Part shown: in pieces, positions 8,004-16,335 of the stretch
How the letters are laid out: every line of letters begins with the position of its first letter
Position numbering within the stretch: position 1 is the first letter of the stretch
Assembly: GCA_902477055.1 (NCBI GenBank)
Contig: CABSFY010000030.1
Location: 1 to 22,553 of the forward strand
Direction: 5' to 3'
Length of the DNA: 22,553 nt
From: an uncultured Eubacteriales bacterium
GTDB lineage: Bacteria; Bacillota; Clostridia; Oscillospirales; Oscillospiraceae
Translations under genes and position numbers: made by a program
Notes under the pieces: model-generated
What the model saw: the letters and a program-made list of their open reading frames with translations, nothing else
Told to the model about the DNA's origin: nothing
The model's database searches: none

Positions 8004-8735
8004 TCAGAGCGAGATCAGCACCGAGGTTACGTTATCAGGTGCGCCGCGCTCCTTTGCGATCTCCAGCAGGCGCTGGCAGCAGTCGGCGCGATTCGCGCCG
8101 TGCGCCACCTCAAAGAGGATCTCCTGGTCGGCCAAGAGATTACTCAGACCGTCCGAGCAGAGAAGCATACAGTCGTTTTTCCCCGCCGTGACGCGGAAAA
8201 CGTCGGCAAGCACCTGCGCCCCCGTGCCGACGGCGCGGGTGATGAGGTTCTTGCTGGGATGGGTCTTGGCCTGCTCCGGGGTCAGCTCGCCCCGGCGCAC
8301 CATCAGCTCCACGACCGAATGGTCCGTCGTGATGCAGCGAATGCCGTCGCCGTTCATCAGATAGGCGCGGCTGTCGCCGATATTCAGCACGAGAATGCCC
8401 TTTTCGTAGACCAGCGCGGCGACCAGCGTCGTCCCCATGCCCTCATATTCCGGGCTGATCTGCGCGTGTTCATACACCGCGATGTTGGCCAGCGTCGCCG
8501 CCGAGCGCAGCAGGCGTTCGGCCTCGTCGGGTGTCATATCCTGCGTAAAGGAGCGCTCGATTTCGCCGGAAAACACCTCGCTTGCCAGACGGCTGGCGAC
8601 ATTACCGGCGCGCGCACCGCCCATACCGTCGCAAACCAACGCCGCCAGCGCCTTGCCGGGCAGCGTCAGAATGCGGTATGCATCTTGATTTTGCTCACGA
8701 ACGTTACCGACATCGGTCAGTCCCCAAGCATCCAT
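8004..8735 (-). CDS. prpC: PP2C-family Ser/Thr phosphatase (PrpC/Stp)
   Basis: It removes phosphate from Ser/Thr targets and counteracts the PASTA kinase encoded next. The 243-aa length is normal for bacterial PPM phosphatases. Metal-ligand motifs are present: D18 in NQDAY, CDGMGG (35-40), GDSRAY (120-125), CSDGL (193-197) and the closing GAPDNVT (231-237). The ATG is preceded by GGGAGT. That Shine-Dalgarno can pair with ACTCC just before the ATG (palindrome GGAGT-GA-ACTCC), so initiation may be modulated. A gap of 84 nt with no clear promoter separates it from prkC. Upstream is the repeat-bearing 305-nt gap after rlmN. Confidence 0.93.
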   Translation of the reverse strand: MDAWGLTDVGNVREQNQDAYRILTLPGKALAALVCDGMGGARAGNVASRLASEVFSGEIERSFTQDMTPDEAERLLRSAATLANIAVYEHAQISPEYEGMGTTLVAALVYEKGILVLNIGDSRAYLMNGDGIRCITTDHSVVELMVRRGELTPEQAKTHPSKNLITRAVGTGAQVLADVFRVTAGKNDCMLLCSDGLSNLLADQEILFEVAHGANRADCCQRLLEIAKERGAPDNVTSVLISL

Positions 8736-9040
8736 AGGAGTTCACTCCCTTCTTAGATAACACGGTTTTTCCTTCAATTTTGTTGAAAAAGGTTGGAAAT
8801 TTGCGAATTTCTCGTCTATGTCGCACAGTTGGCCCCTTCATCAGAGGAGGCTTCAGAGTGCGCACCATCCAAAGGCTCCCTTGTGGAAAGGGAGCTGTCA
8901 GCGAAGCTGACGGGAGGATTGTTTTCGCGCCTCCGGCGCGAAATTTTAATCCGTGCCGATAGGCATACGATACGATTCACGAAATCGACACTGCCGGCAG
9001 CGGCGGGAGGAGGGCATCCCGCCCTGCGAACGTCTATCGA
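8736..9040. other. Intergenic region between rlmN and prpC with repeat copy C
   Basis: About 305 nt without a gene. Bases 8874-9028 are composite repeat copy C. The remainder (8740-8870) is AT-richer and may hold the prpC promoter, but no clear -35/-10 pair was found. A weak TTCAA/TTGAA inverted repeat lies near 8771-8790. No intrinsic terminator other than the repeat hairpins follows rlmN. Confidence 0.6.
8874..9028 (+). repeat. Composite hairpin-string repeat, copy C
   Basis: H1 pairs GCTCCCTT (8875-8882) with AAGGGAGC (8888-8895). H2 pairs GTCAGC (8897-8902) with GCTGAC (8906-8911). H3 pairs TTTCGCGCC (8923-8931) with GGCGCGAAA (8935-8943). H4 is GTGCC/GGCAT (8953-8966). It ends in a palindrome with AGGG loop (9002-9023, one mismatch) and CTGCG. 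The GGATTGTTTTCGCGCC segment is identical to copy A. Differences in the H1 and H2 arms are compensated. Confidence 0.8.
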
Positions 9041-10072
9041 TCACGCTTTTCCTTGCTCGAACTGTCGTCTGAGCTGGCCGCAGGAGGCGTTGATGTCGCT
9101 GCCGAGGGTGCGGCGGACGGTGGCGGGGATGCCTGCCTCCTCCAGCGCCTGCTGGAAGCGCCGTACCGTTTCCGGCAGGCTCGGCTTGAGCGGACTTTCC
9201 TCCACGTCGTTCAGGGGGATCAGATTGACGTGTGCCGCGATACCCTTCAGCCGACGAATGAGCAGCCGCGCCATCTCCGGCGTGTCGTTTACGCCGCGAA
9301 TCATGGCATATTCAAAGGAAATGCGTCGGCCGGTCGTTTCAAAATAGCGCTTGCACGCGGCCAGCAGCGTTTCCACGTTGTATTTGTGGTTGATCGGCAT
9401 GATGCCGTTTCGGACCTCGTCCGTCGGCGCGTGGAGCGAAACGGAGAGGGTCAATTGCAGATTTTCCTGCGCCAGCAGGTCGATCTGATCCACAAGGCCG
9501 CAGGTGGAGAGGCTGATGTGCCGCATTCCGATGTTCATGCCCTCCGGGCTGTTCACCAGCTCCAGAAAGCGCAGCACCGCGTCGTAATTGTCCAGCGGCT
9601 CGCCGATGCCCATCAGGACGATGTTCGACACCGGCAGGCCGGAATCGAGCTGCGTAAACAGCACCTGATCGAGCATCTCCGACGGCAGCAGCCGCCGCAC
9701 CAGACCCCCGCGCGTCGAGGCGCAGAAGGCGCAGCCCATCCGGCAGCCGACCTCAGAGGAGATGCAGACGGTGTTGCCGTGATGGTAGCGCATGAGAACG
9801 CTTTCCACGCAATTGCCGTCGCGCAGCCGCCAGAGGTATTTGATCGTCCCGTCCTTCTGCGATTGCAGCTTCCGCGCGACCGTCGGACAGGCCAGCTCAT
9901 ATTCGGCCTCCAGCTTTTCGCGCAGAGCGCGGGAGATATCGGTCATTTCCTCGAAGCGCCGCACGCCGCGATGCAGCCAGGTGTAGACCTGCTTTGCGCG
10001 GAATTTCGGCTCGCCGAGCGCCGTCAGGTCTGCCGTCAGCTCCGGCAGGGTCATGGATTTGATGTCCTTCAA
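9041..10072 (-). CDS. rlmN: Dual-specificity rRNA/tRNA adenine C2-methyltransferase RlmN
   Basis: This radical SAM enzyme makes 2-methyladenosine at 23S A2503 and tRNA A37. The 343-aa length is typical. The cluster motif is C110-x3-C114-x2-C117 (within GCRMGCAFCAS). C331 in DINASCGQLRR is the cysteine that is methylated and forms the protein-RNA adduct. GIGEPLDN (155-162) and the SLHAP motif are also present. The start is taken as TTG at 10072, 4 nt after the rsmB stop, because AAGGA lies 7 nt upstream; an internal ATG at residue 7 is a less likely alternative. It is translationally linked to rsmB. Confidence 0.95.
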   Translation of the reverse strand: MKDIKSMTLPELTADLTALGEPKFRAKQVYTWLHRGVRRFEEMTDISRALREKLEAEYELACPTVARKLQSQKDGTIKYLWRLRDGNCVESVLMRYHHGNTVCISSEVGCRMGCAFCASTRGGLVRRLLPSEMLDQVLFTQLDSGLPVSNIVLMGIGEPLDNYDAVLRFLELVNSPEGMNIGMRHISLSTCGLVDQIDLLAQENLQLTLSVSLHAPTDEVRNGIMPINHKYNVETLLAACKRYFETTGRRISFEYAMIRGVNDTPEMARLLIRRLKGIAAHVNLIPLNDVEESPLKPSLPETVRRFQQALEEAGIPATVRRTLGSDINASCGQLRRQFEQGKA

Positions 10073-10076
10073 AATA

Positions 10077-11363
10077 TTATCCTTTCTTCCGCAGCTTTGC
10101 GATGAAGAAGCCGTCCGTCCCGTGGTCGCACGGCAGGAGGGTCGTCATGGCCGCCGATTCCAGCCCGGATCCGGCAGGGTAGACCGCCTGCTCCGGCAGG
10201 AACTCCGGATGCTGCTGCAAAAATGCCTCGACCACGGCTTCATTTTCCCGCCGCAGAATGGTGCAGGTGCTGTAAAGCAGCACTCCGCCGGGGCGGACGT
10301 ACTGGGCCTGATTGTCCAGAAGCAGCGTTTGCAGCGCGGGCAGGCGTTCGGTTTGCGTGAGATCTTTATAGCGGATGTCGGGCTTCTTGCGGATCACGCC
10401 CAGCCCGGAGCAGGGCGCGTCACAAATCACGGCATCGAACGCGCCGTTCCATTCCGCGACCGGCTCGGCGGCGTTTTGCAGCTGCGTCGTGATACACTCC
10501 AGCGCCAGCCGTTCCGCGCCGCGTTCGATCAGCCGCAGCTTATGCGGATGAATGTCGCACGAGAGCACCGAACCCTTATTGCGCATGGCGATGGCGGCGG
10601 CGAAGCTCTTGCCTCCCGGCGCGGCGCAGCAGTCGAGGACGCGCATTCCCGGCTGCAATCCGGCGGCCCAAACCGCCAACCGCGCCGCCGCGTCCTGCAC
10701 GTAGCACCAGCCGTTTTGAAACGCCTCCAGCCGCTCCAAATCGCCTGCGCCGCGCACGGTCAGGCAGTCCGGCAGCCACGGATGGCGCTGCCAGTCCGCA
10801 CCGGCCTCGGTCAGGGCGCACTCGACCTGCGGCGTGGTCGCCAGCAGGGTGTTGACCTGTAATACGGTTGCGGGCGCCTCGTTATGGCTTTGCAGCAGGC
10901 GCTCGGTCTTGTCGCCGAACTGTGCCTGTAACAGTGCCGTCAGCTCCGGCGGATGGCTGTAGCGAAGGGAGAGGTCGTCCGGCAGCTCCGGCTTGCCCGC
11001 CCGCAAAAACGAACGCAGCACGCCGTTGACCAGCCGGGCGGCGGCGGGATTGGCAAAGCGCTTGGCTTGCTCGACCGCCTCGTTGACCGCCGCAGAGGGC
11101 GGGATTTTATCAAAAAAAGTCAATTGACAGACCGCAAGGCGAAGGATTTCCTCGACGGCGGGCTGTAATTTCCCGCGCACGTAGGGCCGGAGCCAATGAT
11201 CCAGCAGCAGCCGGTTTTGCAGAACGGCGTAGCACAAACGGCTGGCCAGCGCAGCCTCGCGCGGGTCCATGCCGGTCAGGAGCTGCTTAAGCGCCCCGTC
11301 CGACCACGCGCCGTCCTTCCGGCAGGCCAGCAGCGCCCGCAGCGCCGCGTCTCTTGCCGTCAC
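10077..11363 (-). CDS. rsmB: 16S rRNA (cytosine-967 C5)-methyltransferase RsmB
   Basis: It methylates C967 of 16S rRNA using SAM. The 428-aa protein has an N-terminal NusB-like helical domain (about 1-140) and a C-terminal Rossmann methyltransferase domain. The SAM-binding loop is DCCAAPGGKS, motif IV is DAPCSGLG and motif VI is STCTI with the nucleophilic cysteine. The start codon is GTG, overlapping the fmt stop as GTGA, so expression is coupled. The stop lies in the Shine-Dalgarno region of rlmN. In many Firmicutes a zinc metallopeptidase gene sits between fmt and rsmB; it is absent here. Confidence 0.95.
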   Translation of the reverse strand: MTARDAALRALLACRKDGAWSDGALKQLLTGMDPREAALASRLCYAVLQNRLLLDHWLRPYVRGKLQPAVEEILRLAVCQLTFFDKIPPSAAVNEAVEQAKRFANPAAARLVNGVLRSFLRAGKPELPDDLSLRYSHPPELTALLQAQFGDKTERLLQSHNEAPATVLQVNTLLATTPQVECALTEAGADWQRHPWLPDCLTVRGAGDLERLEAFQNGWCYVQDAAARLAVWAAGLQPGMRVLDCCAAPGGKSFAAAIAMRNKGSVLSCDIHPHKLRLIERGAERLALECITTQLQNAAEPVAEWNGAFDAVICDAPCSGLGVIRKKPDIRYKDLTQTERLPALQTLLLDNQAQYVRPGGVLLYSTCTILRRENEAVVEAFLQQHPEFLPEQAVYPAGSGLESAAMTTLLPCDHGTDGFFIAKLRKKG

Positions 11364-12274
11364 AGCGCGATCGGATGGCCGCGGAAATAATCCACCGCCG
11401 CCATACGCTTGCCGCCCTCGGCCTGCAATCTGGTGATGACCAGAACGCCGTCGCCGCAGGCGATTTCCAGCCCCTGCTTTGTGAGCGCCAGAAGCGTCCC
11501 GGCGGGCTGATCGGTCGTGCGCTCGACCGGGCGCACCTCGTAGATCTTAAAGCGCTTATCCTGTATCGTTGCCGTCGCGACCGGCCACGGGTCCAGCCCA
11601 CGCACCTGATCGATGATCCGGCGGCGCGGTTTGCTCCAATCGATGGGGCAGAGGGCCTTGGTCAGCATCGGCGCGAAGGTGACCTTGCTTTCGTCCTGCT
11701 TCGTGCGCGTGGCCGTTCCGGCAGCGACGCTTGCCAGCGTGTCGCACAGCAGCTCTGCACCGATGCTCGCCAGCCGGTTGAGCAGACTCTGCGCGTTTTC
11801 ATACGGCTCGATGGGCGTTTTGCGAATTTCAATGATGTCGCCCGCGTCCATTTCCGCCGCCATATACATCGCCGTCACGCCCGTTTCGTCCAGTCCGTTG
11901 AGGATGGCCCACTGGACCGGTCCCGAACCGCGCAGTGCCGGCAGAATGCTTGCGTGAATGTTGATGCAGCCTTTCAAGGGAATGTCCAGCACGCGCTGCG
12001 GTAAAATCTTTCCGTAGGCCACGACAGCGATGACATCGGGCTTTAGGCCGCGCAGCTCCTCGACCACCGCGTCGTCGCGGAAGGTCGTCGGCTGGAACAC
12101 GGGCAGCCCTGCGTTGAGCGCGACCTTTTTTACGTCGGACATTTCCAGCTTCATGCCGCGATTTTTCGGCATATCGGGCTTGGTATAAACGCCCACAACC
12201 TCCACCGGTGCGGACAGCAGCCGCGTCAGGCAGGTCGCCGCGATGTCCGGCGTTCCCATAAAGACAACTCTCAT
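11360..12274 (-). CDS. fmt: Methionyl-tRNA formyltransferase
   Basis: It formylates Met-tRNA(fMet) with 10-formyltetrahydrofolate to make initiator tRNA. The 304-aa protein begins MRVVFMGTPD. It carries the catalytic INIHASILP stretch with Asn and His, the RGSGPVQWAI loop (usually RGAAPIQ) and the aspartate in MDAGDI. A C-terminal OB-fold domain for tRNA follows. The ATG at 12274 overlaps the def stop as ATGA. A longer in-frame read upstream to 12430 is only the shadow of def. Pairing with def, which removes the formyl group, is the usual arrangement. Confidence 0.96.
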   Translation of the reverse strand: MRVVFMGTPDIAATCLTRLLSAPVEVVGVYTKPDMPKNRGMKLEMSDVKKVALNAGLPVFQPTTFRDDAVVEELRGLKPDVIAVVAYGKILPQRVLDIPLKGCINIHASILPALRGSGPVQWAILNGLDETGVTAMYMAAEMDAGDIIEIRKTPIEPYENAQSLLNRLASIGAELLCDTLASVAAGTATRTKQDESKVTFAPMLTKALCPIDWSKPRRRIIDQVRGLDPWPVATATIQDKRFKIYEVRPVERTTDQPAGTLLALTKQGLEIACGDGVLVITRLQAEGGKRMAAVDYFRGHPIAL

Positions 12275-12771
12275 TCGCCGTCGTCCTCCTCTGCGCCGCT
12301 GTGCAGCTGCTCGATCTCCTCGTCGGAGAGCTTGCGGTAGGCGATCTCGGTATAGATATGGCCGTCGAGGTGGTCGCACTCGTGGCACAGGCAGCGGGCG
12401 ATCAGGCCCTCGCCCTCGATTTCGAACCACTCACCGTCGCGGTCCTGCGCCTTGGCGCGGACGAAATCGGGCCGCTTGACCATCCAGTACTCGCCCGGCA
12501 CGCTGAGGCAGCCCTCCATGCCGTCCTGCTCGCCGGAGGTTTCCAGAATCTCCGGGTTGACCAGCTCCACGATCTCCTCGCCGGTGTCGATGACGACGAT
12601 GCGGCGCAGGATGCCGATCTGCGGCGCGGCGAGGCCGACACCGTTTGCATCGACCAGGGTTTCGGCCATGTCGTCGAGCAGCTCACCCAGCTTTCGATCA
12701 AATTTCGTCACAGGGCGGCAGACCTTGTGCAGACACGGCTCCTCCACCGTCAGGATTTTTCGCAGCGCCAC
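12271..12771 (-). CDS. def: Peptide deformylase
   Basis: It removes the N-formyl group from nascent peptides. The 166-aa protein shows the three family motifs: GVGLAAPQ (44-51), EGCLSVP (86-92) with metal ligand C88, and HECDH (130-134) with ligands H130 and H134 and catalytic E131. The C-terminus has an acidic extension (EEDDGE). The start is GTG with AGGAGG 8 nt upstream; that Shine-Dalgarno overlaps the TAG stop of priA, so the genes are coupled. Confidence 0.96.
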   Translation of the reverse strand: MALRKILTVEEPCLHKVCRPVTKFDRKLGELLDDMAETLVDANGVGLAAPQIGILRRIVVIDTGEEIVELVNPEILETSGEQDGMEGCLSVPGEYWMVKRPDFVRAKAQDRDGEWFEIEGEGLIARCLCHECDHLDGHIYTEIAYRKLSDEEIEQLHSGAEEDDGE

Positions 12772-12783
12772 GTTTTGTTCCTC

Positions 12784-15225
12784 CTATTCATTGCCGTTGA
12801 CGTCGGCGTACACGCCGATGCCACGGTTTGCCTTATTCTTCAAAAATTCGCGCATCAGATGCGCCGTCAGCTCCCGAAGGGAGCGGGTGTTGCAGCAGCT
12901 CAGCGTAAGACGGCAGCGATAGCTGTAGTTCACGCGGGCGACCTGCGCCGGGGCGGGGCCGAGGAGCTGCACGGCTTCCGTTCGGTAATAGTCCGAGGCA
13001 AGCTGCGCGGCCAGCACGGCGCGAAAGCGCTGCGCCGCCTGCCAGACCGCCTGCTCCTGCCGCCCGTGGAAGGTCAGCGACAGCAGGTCGCGGAATGGCG
13101 GACAGCCCCGCACCTCGCGCAAGGGGAGCTCTTCGTCATAAAAACCGTCGTAATCCTGCCGGCTGGCCAGCTCGATGACGCGGTTTTTCGGCGTGAGCGT
13201 CTGGATCATCGCCCGGCCGCTTACCGCACCGCGCCCGGCGCGGCCAATGACTTGGGTAATCATATTAAACGTCGTTTCTGCCGCGCGGTAGCTGCCGACA
13301 TACAGTGACATATCCGCGTCGAGCACCCCGACGAGGGTGACTTTTTCAAAATTCAGCCCCTTGGCGACCATTTGCGTTCCCAAAAGGATGGGAATGCGCT
13401 CGTCGCGGAAGCGGCCGAGCAGCTTTTCGTGTGTATTGACCGCCGAAACGGTGTCCGCGTCCATCCGCAGCACGCCGAGGTCGGGCAGCAGGTCCGAAAG
13501 CTGCTGCTGCACCTTCTGCGTCCCCGCGCCAATCTGTTTCAGGTGGCCGCCGCATTGCGGACAGCGGGGCGGAAGCGGCTCGGAATGGCCGCAGTAGTGG
13601 CACATCAGTCTGTGATTTGCCTCGTGATACGTCAGATCGACCGTACACGCCGGACACATCGGTACATAGCCGCAGTCTACGCACGCCAGCATTCGGCTCG
13701 TGCCGCGCCGGTTGAGAAACAGGATGGCCTGCTGCTCTGCCTCGGCCGTTTGGCGCAGAGCCAGCAGCAGCGGCTCGCTGATGAGCGTTCCGTTCCCGGC
13801 ACGCAGCTCCTGCTTCATATCGACGATCTCGACCGGCGGGAGCGCCTGCTGGTTATAGCGCTGGCGGAGCTGATACAGCCCGAACACGCCGGTTTTTGCG
13901 CGGTACATCGTTTCGACGCTCGGCGTCGCCGAGCCGAGCAGGACGAGCGCGTTTTGCTGCGCCCCGCGGTAAATTGCAACCTCGCGCGCATGATAGCGCG
14001 GAGAATTTTCGGATTTATAGGTATGCTCCTGCTCCTCGTCCACGATCAGAAGGCCCAGCTCCTGTGTCGGCGCAAATACCGCCGACCGCGTGCCGAGGAT
14101 GACGCGCGCCTGTCCGCTGCGGATGCGTTTCCACGTATCGTAGCGTTCGGTGATGCGCAGGCCGCTGTGCAGGACCGCCGTTTTTTCGCCGAAATGGGCG
14201 GCAAACAGCGCCAGAAGCTGTGGCGTCAGCGCAATCTCCGGCACCAAAAGCAGCGCCGTTTTTCCGTGTGCCAGACAGTCATAGATCAGCTTGATATAGA
14301 CTGAGGTCTTGCCGCTGCCGGTCACGCCGTAGAGCAGGGAAACGCCCGGCTTTTCCCGCCGCATCTGCGCTTGCAGGCCGGTGAAGGCCGCCTGCTGCTC
14401 GTCATTGAGCGTCAGCGGGCCGTCGAGCTTCGCCGGTTCGATCTGCGAAATGCGGAGCTGCGGGCGCTCCTCCAATGTGAGATAGCCCAGCTTTTCCAAG
14501 CGGCTCAGCACCGCGCCGGTCGCACCGGTAAAGTAGCACAGGTCCTTCGCCGCGCATTGGCCGACGGTAATGAGCAGCTCCAGCACCGACGTTTGCAGCG
14601 GCGCAGAACGGCGCTTACTGTCGGCATAAAGCTGCGCATCTTCAACGGAAGCAGCCAGAACGGCGATGCGCTCGGTCTTATCCTGCACGCGGCGCTTGTG
14701 CGACGTTTCGGCAGAGATCAGGCGCTTTTTGAGCAGATAGCGCACAGCCTCACGCAGCGCATCGTCCGTAAACTGCTGGCGCAGGCGCTCAAAATCGGCG
14801 CTGCCGCCGAGGGCCTCGAGCGCCTGCATCACGGCCAGCGCCTCCGGCTTGCGGTGGATCTGCTCCCGCCAGTTCTCCGCCGCGATCGTGTAGCGCTCCT
14901 CCTCCCGGAACCAGACCCCGGCGGGCAGGATGGCCTTGATCGCCTCGTAAAACGTGCAGAAATAGCGCTCGCGCAGGAAGGCCGCAAGGTGCAGCTCACG
15001 CTTGCCAAGCAGCGGCTCCGGGTCCAGCGGACCGTCCACGGGCTTGAGCTTGCTCTCGTCGCCCTCGGTCAGCGCCAGCACGACGCCCTCCGAGCGCTTA
15101 TTCGAGCGGCCGAACGGCACGCGGACGCGCTGTCCCGGCCAAAGCGTCATGCCCTCCGGGATGCGGTAGTCGTAGGGCTTGTCGATGGCATAAATCGCGG
15201 CCGCAACGGCAATTTTTGCGATCAT
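12784..15225 (-). CDS. priA: Primosomal protein N' (replication restart helicase PriA)
   Basis: PriA is a 3'-5' superfamily 2 helicase that recognises stalled forks and reloads the replicative helicase. The 813-aa protein has an N-terminal DNA-binding domain and a Walker A GVTGSGKTS (300-308). The Walker B DEEQEH (396-401) is DEExH-like, with Gln at the usual His position and His two residues later. A zinc-binding insert holds four CxxC pairs from CVDCGYVPMCPAC to CPQCGG, and a C-terminal helicase lobe follows. ATG follows GGGAGG. It starts 42 nt after rpoZ; coaBC, often between them in Firmicutes, is missing. Confidence 0.96.
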   Translation of the reverse strand: MIAKIAVAAAIYAIDKPYDYRIPEGMTLWPGQRVRVPFGRSNKRSEGVVLALTEGDESKLKPVDGPLDPEPLLGKRELHLAAFLRERYFCTFYEAIKAILPAGVWFREEERYTIAAENWREQIHRKPEALAVMQALEALGGSADFERLRQQFTDDALREAVRYLLKKRLISAETSHKRRVQDKTERIAVLAASVEDAQLYADSKRRSAPLQTSVLELLITVGQCAAKDLCYFTGATGAVLSRLEKLGYLTLEERPQLRISQIEPAKLDGPLTLNDEQQAAFTGLQAQMRREKPGVSLLYGVTGSGKTSVYIKLIYDCLAHGKTALLLVPEIALTPQLLALFAAHFGEKTAVLHSGLRITERYDTWKRIRSGQARVILGTRSAVFAPTQELGLLIVDEEQEHTYKSENSPRYHAREVAIYRGAQQNALVLLGSATPSVETMYRAKTGVFGLYQLRQRYNQQALPPVEIVDMKQELRAGNGTLISEPLLLALRQTAEAEQQAILFLNRRGTSRMLACVDCGYVPMCPACTVDLTYHEANHRLMCHYCGHSEPLPPRCPQCGGHLKQIGAGTQKVQQQLSDLLPDLGVLRMDADTVSAVNTHEKLLGRFRDERIPILLGTQMVAKGLNFEKVTLVGVLDADMSLYVGSYRAAETTFNMITQVIGRAGRGAVSGRAMIQTLTPKNRVIELASRQDYDGFYDEELPLREVRGCPPFRDLLSLTFHGRQEQAVWQAAQRFRAVLAAQLASDYYRTEAVQLLGPAPAQVARVNYSYRCRLTLSCCNTRSLRELTAHLMREFLKNKANRGIGVYADVNGNE

Positions 15226-15267
15226 ATTCCGCCCTCCCGTGGCCTGATCTGCTCCGTTCGGAGCGAA

Positions 15268-15462
15268 TTATTCGTGGAGCTTGGCCTCCAGCTTGCCCTC
15301 GGCAACCTCGCGGATGGCGAGAGTGACGGGCTTGTCCGCCAGCGGCTCATGGAACGTTTCCGCCTCGATGGAAAGCTGGCGGGCGCGGCGGGCCACGACG
15401 TTGACCAGCAGATAGCGGCTGTCGATGTGCTTCAAAAGCTCAGACATTGCGGGATACAGCAT
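15268..15462 (-). CDS. rpoZ: DNA-directed RNA polymerase omega subunit
   Basis: This small subunit binds the beta' C-terminus and stabilises RNA polymerase. The 64-aa protein carries the family core near its start (SRYLLVNVVARRARQL) and the KPVTLAIREVAEGK segment near its end. The length is usual for Clostridia. AGGAGG lies 9 nt upstream of the ATG and is contained in the last codons of gmk (stop TAA at 15464-15466). The next ATG, at residue 6, has no such site. The gmk-rpoZ order is conserved in Firmicutes. Confidence 0.93.
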   Translation of the reverse strand: MLYPAMSELLKHIDSRYLLVNVVARRARQLSIEAETFHEPLADKPVTLAIREVAEGKLEAKLHE

Positions 15463-15463
15463 A

Positions 15464-16063
15464 TTATGGTTCCTCCTTGAGATCGATGTCGCAGTAGGCG
15501 CTCCGGCAGCGCTCGGCGGTCAGAATTGCTTCGAGCGCGGCGATGGCCTGCTGTAGATCGTCATTTACAATAGTATATTGGTATTTCTTTGCCACTGCAC
15601 ATTCCTGTGCCGCGACCTGTAGACGGCGGGCGGCGACCTCGGGCGGAGTATCGCCGCGGCCGGCCAGCCGCCGTTTCAGCTCGGCAAAGCTCGGCGGGGC
15701 GATGAACACGGTGATCGCGTCCGGACGGCGCTGCATGACCTGCAATGCGCCCTGCACTTCGATCTCCAGCACGATGCTGATGCCGTTTGCGAGGGCTTCC
15801 TCGACGGGGCGGAGCGGCGTGCCGTAGTAATTCCCGGCGTAGCTGGCGTGCTCCAACAGCTCGCCCGCCGCAATCATTTCTTCAAAGCGTTCCTTTGTGA
15901 TAAAATAATAGCTTTCGCCCTCGATCTCGCCGGGACGAATGGCGCGGGTCGTGGCGGAAACGGAAAATTGCAGCGACGGGTCGTTTTTCATGACCTCGCG
16001 CACGATCGTTCCCTTCCCAACGCCGGACGGCCCGGATACGATCAAAATTCTGCCCTGTTTCAA
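15464..16063 (-). CDS. gmk: Guanylate kinase
   Basis: It phosphorylates GMP to GDP with ATP. The 199-aa length is normal. The P-loop is GPSGVGKGT (11-19). The GMP-binding region carries SATTRAIRPGE and YYFITKE, followed by the LEIEVQGA strand and the lid with RLAGRGDT. The start is TTG overlapping the remA stop as TTGA, with purine-rich GACGAGG upstream. It is coupled to remA before it and rpoZ after it. Confidence 0.96.
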   Translation of the reverse strand: MKQGRILIVSGPSGVGKGTIVREVMKNDPSLQFSVSATTRAIRPGEIEGESYYFITKERFEEMIAAGELLEHASYAGNYYGTPLRPVEEALANGISIVLEIEVQGALQVMQRRPDAITVFIAPPSFAELKRRLAGRGDTPPEVAARRLQVAAQECAVAKKYQYTIVNDDLQQAIAALEAILTAERCRSAYCDIDLKEEP

Positions 16064-16335
16064 GCCTCGTCGTCCTCCTCCGGATGCGCAGATGCATCCT
16101 TTTCGTTAAATCGCCGCGTGATGGCCTCCGGCGTGATGGCCGAGAGGATCACATGGTCGGTATCCATCATCAGCACGGCGCGGGTCTTTCTGCCGAAGCT
16201 GGCATCGATGAGCATGGTGCGCTCCTTCGCCTCCTGTACCAGCCGCTTGACCGGCGCGGAGTCCGGGCTGACCACGGCCAGCACCCGCTCGGCGGACACC
16301 AGATTTCCAAATCCGATATTGACCAGCCGCATCAT
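16060..16335 (-). CDS. remA: RemA/DUF370 extracellular matrix regulator family
   Basis: In Bacillus subtilis RemA is an oligomeric DNA-binding protein that activates biofilm matrix and osmoprotection genes. The 91-aa product has the family's opening MRLVNIGFGN, the conserved R17 region (SAERVLAVVSPDSAP) and the DASFGRKTRAVL segment. An acidic tail (EEDDEA) follows the conserved core. Two tandem ATGs begin the gene; the first overlaps the yicC stop as ATGA. The yicC-remA-gmk-rpoZ order is standard for the family. Which genes it regulates here is unknown. Confidence 0.92.
   Translation of the reverse strand: MMRLVNIGFGNLVSAERVLAVVSPDSAPVKRLVQEAKERTMLIDASFGRKTRAVLMMDTDHVILSAITPEAITRRFNEKDASAHPEEDDEA

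Noticed and set aside
12275..12430. 52-residue N-terminal extension of Fmt
   Set aside because: It is Arg-rich shadow coding inside def. Fmt starts at MRVVFMGTPD, overlapping the def stop by ATGA.
12301..13308. 335-aa plus-strand ORF across the def and priA region
   Set aside because: It runs antisense to two well-identified enzymes and has no coherent domain. GC-rich codon use on the minus strand explains the open frame. The same applies to long plus-strand ORFs at 249-1103, 9053-10105, 13372-14304, 14371-15480, 17888-19120, 18924-19982 and 21394-22428.
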